A stretch of 64,000 nucleotides of DNA from Amanita rubescens (Eukaryota > Basidiomycota > Agaricomycetes > Agaricales > Amanitaceae). The notes beneath the pieces are model-generated. The model was not told the DNA's origin, ran no database searches, and saw nothing but the letters and a program-made list of their open reading frames with translations. Of the stretch, positions 58,020-64,000 are shown piece after piece. The stretch lies in assembly GCA_015039365.1 (NCBI GenBank), contig WION01000009.1, forward strand, positions 744,001-808,000. Direction: 5' to 3'. The stretch's first letter is position 1, and the number at the start of each line of letters is the position of its first letter. The position numbers and the translations under genes were made by a program.

Positions 58020-58480
58020 ATGACTTCGGCTTCTTGGCAGTGGCCAAATGTGTCATTGTCTACTTATACTTGTGTTCGCATTGTCAGTGCCAATCGCCCA
58101 ATCGCTGTTGTCGACACGACTTTCCGACAGGTAGCAGGAAACCAGGAACCAGAGATCGATACGGGAAGTCTTGTGAACATACAAGAACTTGAGTTCCAGA
58201 CCCGCTTCCGACTAGTCTTCTCATTCGTAGATTCTAGAACCGACATCCACGTCCACGGCGTGACAACAGAGATATATGGCCGCCTGCATGTTAACGCGTT
58301 AACGGAATTTAGAATATCTTGAGAACGTGGCTTGGCTTTGCGCGGACATATGGCAAATTTATAGGACCTTGGAGTTGACGCAGTGAGCGGACCAAGTCAA
58401 TGTGGTATTTCGACCATTACTTTCCCCTTGTCTATTGCACCGAATTCGAAGAAGATTACGATTGCATAGACGAATTGAAA
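58020..58480 (+). pseudogene. Second HSP20 relic, heavily decayed
   Basis: The DNA gacatccacgtccac is shared with the HSP20 pseudogene at 53640-54135, and ggccgcctgcat is also shared. Between them an extra stretch of about 15-20 bp is present here. The translation reads TDIHVHG...GRLHVN, and further down TITFPLSIAPNSKKITIA resembles the family end (TVTFP...PKKIAVE). Stops and frameshifts separate these pieces, so no protein can be made. The sequence after the end, with a motif like gtagtcat-gat, is also similar to that after the first copy. Confidence 0.5.
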
Positions 58481-58578
58481 GCAGCATTCGAGCTACGAAA
58501 AACTGAATTAGTACTTGTTGAATTGCGTAGTCATCGATTCATTAGGAATGCATTTACACAACCACAACCTAACTAGCA

Positions 58579-61500
58579 TCAGGTGACCATAGCTCGTTCG
58601 ACACCGTAGTCGGACATCCAAGCAATATGAGATTGATCTGACAAGCGTTCAAGAGGCCGCATATGCTTTTTCGTGTCATCATCTTCGGCAATCGATGTCA
58701 CGATGATACTAAGCAGGGTCGCAAACTCTTGTACAATGTCTGCTGTGCGCAAGATGCCATACACATCCGGAGAGATACCACGAACCGAGATCGAGTATCG
58801 ATTGTAGGAACCAACAGCAAGTCGTGCATCGTTAACCTTTTTCTTTAACCCTTTGATGGCCTTCTTCTCGGTGTTAGTTTCAAGGTTCTTTGCAGCCGTA
58901 TCCCGTGCTTCACAAAGGGATCGGAATGCACCGTCAGCAAGGGGTCCGGGTGCCAAGTACTTTATCTTCTTGCCATTTTCTTGGAAGGGCTGTTCGCAAC
59001 CAAGTTCCATGAGTATGGCTATGTAGGGAAGAGGTTTGTCAAGATCACGGACAACACCAATTGGACGTATTGCAAGTTCGGCGTTCCCGTCTCCGGTAGT
59101 TCCAAACTTGATCTGTGCCGCAATTGCGGAGAATAGGGAGGGATCAAATATTGAATCTCGATCGACGGAACCATGATATACAGGAAGTAGAAGGTCGATT
59201 CTTTCTTGGGAAAAGCAACACTGAAGCCCTCCGCCACGAGCCCATAGGTTCGCAAGCAGTTGCCTGCGTGCGTACAATTAGCGGGTCCACGCAAAGAAGT
59301 GTTTGCCATGTCATACTTACTCGTTCGCCTCAGGGAGGGAGTCCCGGGTGTTGATCCAATGCGTAAAATTCACGTACGCGTCACCGAAGGTATTCTTAAA
59401 CTTCGGTCTATCGGAAAGGTCAAATATGTCTTTTCCGAAAAGTGTATCAAGGAAATCCAGGAGAAGGACAGGCTTCAAGAGATTCGGAACATTACGTGGA
59501 GAACGTGGGGCGGCGAAGTCGCGGGCAATGAGGAGAAGTGTACGCGCACCAAGTTCGCCCAAAATGCCCTTTTCGATGAGTCCCGCCCCGCATAGATCTT
59601 GGCTCAAGGTGTTCAAAACGCGCCGTAGACGGTCCGGTTCTTGAGAGTTGTACAATATGTCAATACTGCCCATCACGAGGACGGGCTCTGAAGGCGAGTG
59701 CGTGTAGAATCTGTGGGAGTGAGGTGAGAAGCCGGTGAGAAGCCTCATGTGATGCGCAACACTGCGATCAGAAAGTTCCATAGCTTCTGAAGCAGCTATG
59801 ACCGGATCTAGACAGAGACGCTGCGAGAGCACAGCAAAGACATGGTCCCTATCCGTGGCTTTGAAAGGCTTCCCATTTCGAAGTTTGGAGGAAGCGAAGT
59901 CGATCATCTCATACTCCGTTGCTTCAGGCAGATGTGCACTCCAGCTGGTAACGAAATGAGCGACCGTGGTTTACCGGCGAGATCTACGTACATTGGCCTT
60001 CCATATTGGGAGATGAACTGGATGGTTTCCATATCACCCATACGTACGTTTACTGCCCTGCTCTTGGCTATCGCTTGCTGGTCAAAGCCAAGATCGATAT
60101 AGGGTGTTGGTAATCGAGCCACCTCTTGTCTGAGTCGGAAAGAATGCACTATTGCTTCAGTCAGACGCGTGCAAGCAAGTGAAGCGGCGGACTGACTCTT
60201 GCGGGGAGGAGGAGCATAATAGGATATGCTCGATTTCGTTCCTATGAGAGTATACCACATTTTTATTGACAGTGGCTGATGCTGTAAGAGACGTAGAAAG
60301 ATTTGGCACAAGTGCGGACCCAATTCGTGTGCTTCGTCGAAGTACGTTACGCTTATCCTTTTCGCGGGAAGGATACGAGAAAGAAATTCCATCAGTTCCT
60401 TGGTGGCCCCCCGAGCGGCGATCCCGTAATACTTGCGAGACTGGTTAAAAGTGGAAACTTCGGGTGGTACCTCGCCGTCCTCCCCTCTCAACTGCCAATA
60501 TACTAAGACCACTCGGCCAAAATAAAATGAAACGACTGACTGAGGCTGCTTGTTCGACCACCTTTGTAAAAAACGCTTCTCGGCGATCACGCACCCCAGT
60601 TGGCTCCATAAGCTCATGCCAATACTGGAGTAATTGCGGTCCATTGAGCCCCTGATTGTGTGCCTCCTGTAGCGTTTCAAGCATCATTTGATGTGCAGCA
60701 GCAAGGAAGCTAGCAATGGCAATATGCGCAGTGCCGCTCGGGTCGTTATCTTTAGGCAACGCGGAAAAGAAGTCTACAACGGGCTTGTCCCCTGGTGGAT
60801 AGCCTGGATCAGTAGACTTGCGAAGGCAGATCGGAAGCGTGAATATCTGTTTACCAACCTAGCGGATATTTGTAGCGTAGCATTGCCAACCGAAACATAT
60901 ACACACCTCTGTTAGCATGCGTGATTTGCCTGTTCCAGAACTTTGAACCACGGATATGGCTTTAGCGTAGAGAGGTGGCTGCTCGTTCGTTTGCTGCCCG
61001 ATATCAGCCTGTTCGAGATGCTTGATGAACTTTGTGGCAAAATCTCCAATGAACTGTTGCGTGTATGCTTTGCCGAGTCCTTTAAGAAATGAGTTAACGG
61101 TCAAGCAGGTTAGCTGAGCAGCCATACTTTCAGTCGTGTAGCCACTACAAGTGTATGGCGCGTAAGCATAAAAGGAATGATAAAGGGAAACGAAGCTTGC
61201 GTGTTCTCCGTCTGTTCTAGATTTGCAGCTGATTTCCGAAGTTTCCCTGTGCCAGTACCGCATTACGATATATTGTCTTCGGAACCGAGCAAGGCACATA
61301 CGATGCATAATCAGGTCCACCCAATCCCCTTTCTGTACTATGTTCTTCAATTCCTCGACCTCGTCGTCATTCAAGCTCCGTAGAAGCGTTGCAATCCCAT
61401 CCGAGTCGGAATATGAAAGGTCGATAATGTTCTTTTCCAGATCTGGGTGCGACAACGCAATCCTCCAGCAAGAAGTAAGAACCGAATATAAGACGCCTTG

Positions 61501-61659
61501 CAGCTTTCCAGTGCTACATATGCGAGCTGGCCAATCCCCGCGTCTTGAGGCTTCTTTCATCCCCTCCTTGAACTTGTCGAGCGAGGGAGAAGACATGGAA
61601 GAAGGTTGAGAAAGAAAAATAGGAGAGAGAAGGGTCGTGGGGACATCGTCAAGATCCAT
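58579..61659 (-). CDS. Large P-loop ATPase with C-terminal nuclease-like region, function unknown
   Basis: Five exons give about 960 residues with no break. The ATG at 61659 opens MDLDDVPTTLLSPIFLSQPS. Walker A is VVQSSGTGKSRMLTE (about residue 240). The next exon encodes VGKQIFTLPICLRKSTDPGY and PPGDKPVVDFFSALP. Walker B is SVTYFDEAHELGPHLCQIFL (about residue 410). Introns lie near 60859-60906, 60502-60540, 59939-59987 (gtacgt donor, giving YGRPIWSAHLPEATE) and 59273-59320. The last 230 residues contain CCFSQERIDLLLPVYHGSVD and FSAIAAQIKFGT, whose D...QxK spacing resembles a PD-(D/E)XK nuclease fold. Similar SSGTGKSR proteins recur in Agaricomycetes. The NTPase-plus-nuclease layout recalls Crinkler-RHS-type effectors or transposon-derived proteins. 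Function is unproven. Confidence 0.72.
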
Positions 61660-62683
61660 GATCAGACTCTCCCAATCGTACTTATAACACACCAATATCT
61701 CAGATCTCAGCCCGGCCTTCACTCACTTTCGACATCGCATACATTCACCTCCCTTCAAAGTCTATCGCCTCCTCTAGTGTGCCGACGAGCACTTCTGCAG
61801 ATGCAGAAGATATGGATATGTACTGGAAGAGGTGCAGATCGTAACTAAAGCCAGCTCATCACAGGAGTTTGGACAGTACATTAGCAGACGTTGTGACGAC
61901 TCAAATAGGTCTTTCAAGTCTTTTGCGAGAGCGCGCTTCCAAGTTCCAGGGGAAAACCTTTTGATGACTGACAGCAGCCGCCCGGCTCGTGGCGATCTTC
62001 TTTCCTTCTTCCTGTCTCAATCTCTGAACCAGTTCCTGTCTTCTCGCACAGAGTAGAAACAAACGTGCTGTGCTGGGTTTCCTTCAAAAAACGGGATGTT
62101 GTTTTTTGTTGAGCTGCTGGAGGGAGCAATTTGGCTTCAAAAATCTTGATCCTGGAGTTACAACTTGACAAGGAAGGGGACAACGCGATGGAGAGCAATC
62201 GACATCAATGTCGCGTACTCGTTCTATGCATGGACTGCATGTAGGACTTATATAACGATCTTGTGCTCGTTAAACCAGTAGTTTTGTTCGGATACAAGAA
62301 TTCCTCACGGTATGGATAGAAAAAGGATCGTATCAGGAATACTATCTATCTGTACAATATGGTTTTTGTATGCGGGCGATGTATGCTTACCGACACCTCT
62401 GTTTGAATGAGGGGATAATCAACACCAGGAAGATGTCATGCAAAATTTCTCGTCTTGAAGCCGCAACGCAACCGCTTGTCCAGAAAGCGAAGTTGGAGAG
62501 GCGCTGTAATGATTCGTCTGCCAGGTTGTCGATACCTTTGGAGCAAGAGGATTATGACAACACCGAGTTCATGGCAAGCCCCGGACTAGCGCCCATTCTT
62601 GAAGTTCTTGCAATGTTCTCTCCACGTGAGATGGCCTAGACGACGACCTTTATCCTGCTCTACTGGCAGGAATTCCGCTTGAG
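61660..62683. other. Unassigned region upstream of the ATPase gene
   Basis: I see no gene. It should hold the ATPase promoter. A plus-strand frame at 62370-62639 (about 89 codons) has no recognised motif, and no neighbouring exon extends it. Confidence 0.4.
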
Positions 62684-63260
62684 CTAATCCACGTTGTTCT
62701 TCTCGAACAACCGTCGTCGACCAGAATTTTGAACGGCGCTTAGCATTTCATCGTCAGTCAGACGGTCAGAGTGTGAACCAAACCGAACTTGTGTCTCAAT
62801 TTTGACGACGTCATACTGGAGAACAAATATGTTGATGTGGACCTGCTGTTGTGTCGTACCAAGTGACTCAAACGGGTTGAGGGTGAGATACATGGTCGCA
62901 ATGCCAAAAGAACCCATGAGCGTCAGAAGTTGAAGCGAGGAAGAAACCAACAGAAACGGACCTGGATGTCTAATCAAACAAACTTGAGCGCTTGAGCCTC
63001 CAATGCGATATAGGCATCTCGGCGCTTTGTATCTATGCATCCGTGGACCGTTAAGCACACGACCCTATGAAAGAATGACGACTCACCGTCCGTGTGATGA
63101 CTCCACACCTCCCGACTTCTTGCCAACCTTGTTCCTCAGGCGCAGCCTCCTCTTCGCGTCGGGGGAAGGGAATGTATTTGATTTTGTTTCAGGACGAGGG
63201 GGTACTTTGTAGGTTCGAGGTAGTGAGAGGTTTGTAAACACCCCGGTATTGGATTACTAG
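62684..63260 (-). CDS. Unidentified gene with one hydrophobic segment, partial model
   Basis: Two exons join in one frame. The upstream exon (from about 63260) encodes a basic stretch with VFTNLSLPRTYKVPPRPETK and DAKRRLRLRNKVGKKSGG. An intron of about 115 nt near 62980-63090 leads to HPGPFLLVSSSLQLLTLMGS, FGIATMYLTLNPFESLG, QVHINIFVLQYDVVKIETQV and the end LSAVQNSGRRRLFEKNNVD. The hydrophobic part could be one transmembrane helix. I found no start codon in the first exon, so the 5' end is probably further upstream or lost. I do not recognise the family. Confidence 0.3.
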
Positions 63261-63555
63261 AACGAGATTTGTCGACAAACAGTCCGATTTTTTGAAAACA
63301 CATCAGGAAAATGGTGCCCGCTATAACCACGTTGTTCTAGGTGTCGTGCAGATACATTCCAAACTTGTTCGTTAACCATCTCATATATTGGGTCACGGCA
63401 AGATCAGTAGGCTGTATGATAATAAGGGGACTAAGCAAAGGCAGGAATTCTCCGTGGATCCTATGTACACGCACGAAAAGAACGACTTAGATACTAGCAA
63501 CAAAATGTAAATGCGGAATTATAGAGATCTAGACTAGGGGCTACATGCATACACA
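63261..63555. other. Short spacer, nothing recognised
   Basis: This sequence lies between the stop of the second FunK1 gene and the unidentified gene, both on the minus strand. No feature stands out. Confidence 0.4.
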
Positions 63556-64000
63556 TCATTGGCGAGGCTTTCGCCCAATAGCAGACATGAATGATTCAAA
63601 TGTAATACACTCTTCTAGGCGTTTGAGCCCGGCTTTACTCCAAGCAGTAGCGTCCCATATTCCTTGTTCGAATTCCAACTCAAGGTCGTTGGTGTCATAA
63701 GCTTTGAAAAACAATCGTCGTAGCGGATTAATCCAAATATGAAAAAGTTCTTTGAAGTCATCCAATATAAAGGGAACGAGCTGGCCGGGAAAGGTCAAAC
63801 AATTAACCTTCGGCTGAGAAGCCTCCAGTAGGTCTGAATTGTTCCATTTTTTGAACGTGGGCGATGGAGGTAAGCATCGCTTCTTCCGAAGATCAAAGTG
63901 GACGGCAGCCCATATAAGAATGTAGAAAAACGATTCGAGGTCGTGACAATACTTGTGAGGCGGACTTCCATTCAATAAGCTGATTGACATGAAGGGTATC
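63556..64000 (-). CDS. FunK1-type protein kinase, C-terminal part, runs off the window
   Basis: The frame encodes the C-terminal lobe of a second FunK1 kinase: IPFMSISLLNGSPPHKYCHD, LESFFYILIWAAVHFDLRKK, FKKWNNSDLLEASQPKVNC, then FESFMSAIGRKPRQ at the stop 63556-63558. It is very close to the C-terminus of the kinase at 54932-57510. The differences are scattered substitutions (for example RCLPPSP for QCLPSPP) plus a changed stretch before the end (TNDLELEFEQGIWDATAWSK). The catalytic loop and N-terminal domain lie beyond 64000. With the first copy it forms an inverted pair around the ATPase gene. Confidence 0.85.
   Translation of the reverse strand, partial: IPFMSISLLNGSPPHKYCHDLESFFYILIWAAVHFDLRKKRCLPPSPTFKKWNNSDLLEASQPKVNCLTFPGQLVPFILDDFKELFHIWINPLRRLFFKAYDTNDLELEFEQGIWDATAWSKAGLKRLEECITFESFMSAIGRKPRQ

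Overview
The window is nuclear DNA of a filamentous basidiomycete, most likely an Agaricomycete. Protein genes are split by many short (about 45-60 nt) GT-AG introns. Housekeeping genes are packed head-to-head and tail-to-tail with short gaps. The accessory genes are families typical of mushroom-forming fungi: FunK1 kinases, a NACHT-WD40 STAND protein, a SNT2-type BAH/PHD protein, a large SSGTGKS-type ATPase, and a tyrosine-recombinase retrotransposon. Exon boundaries were read by eye, so outer coordinates are firmer than inner ones.

Layout. 1-6.2 kb: a broken tandem array of AAT-family amino acid permeases (a frameshifted copy cut by the window edge, a 3' fragment, one intact gene). 6.3-38.1 kb: a conserved block with a Trm140/METTL2-like tRNA m3C methyltransferase, a Rho1 exchange factor with two DH domains, a KHDC4/BLOM7-like KH protein, a decayed F-box-like gene, ALG5, a RanBP3/Hba1-like Ran-binding protein, a hybrid histidine kinase, SNT2, a Doa4/USP8-like deubiquitinase, an ADIP/SSX2IP-family coiled-coil protein and POLD4. 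38.3-43.6 kb: a C2-NACHT-WD40 gene with 14 near-identical 43-residue WD40 repeats.

44.2-50.2 kb: a complete 6,016-bp Ngaro/PAT-like element of the DIRS order. It has Gag, RT-RNase H and tyrosine recombinase genes and split direct repeats (A1-internal-B1-A2-B2). Both repeat pairs look identical by eye, so the insertion is probably recent. 50.4-54.1 kb: a decayed secreted-protein gene, a tRNA-Ile(AAU), a ubiquitin-like/WLM metalloprotease gene and a decayed HSP20 gene.

54.9-64.0 kb: an accessory island. Two closely related FunK1 kinase genes in opposite orientation flank an apparently intact gene of about 960 codons, encoding a P-loop ATPase whose C-terminus resembles a PD-(D/E)XK nuclease. 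A second HSP20 relic lies beside the first FunK1 gene. The most interesting items are this ATPase/nuclease-like gene, the retrotransposon with predicted introns and palindromes in its repeats, the double-DH Rho exchange factor, and the highly homogenised WD40 array.
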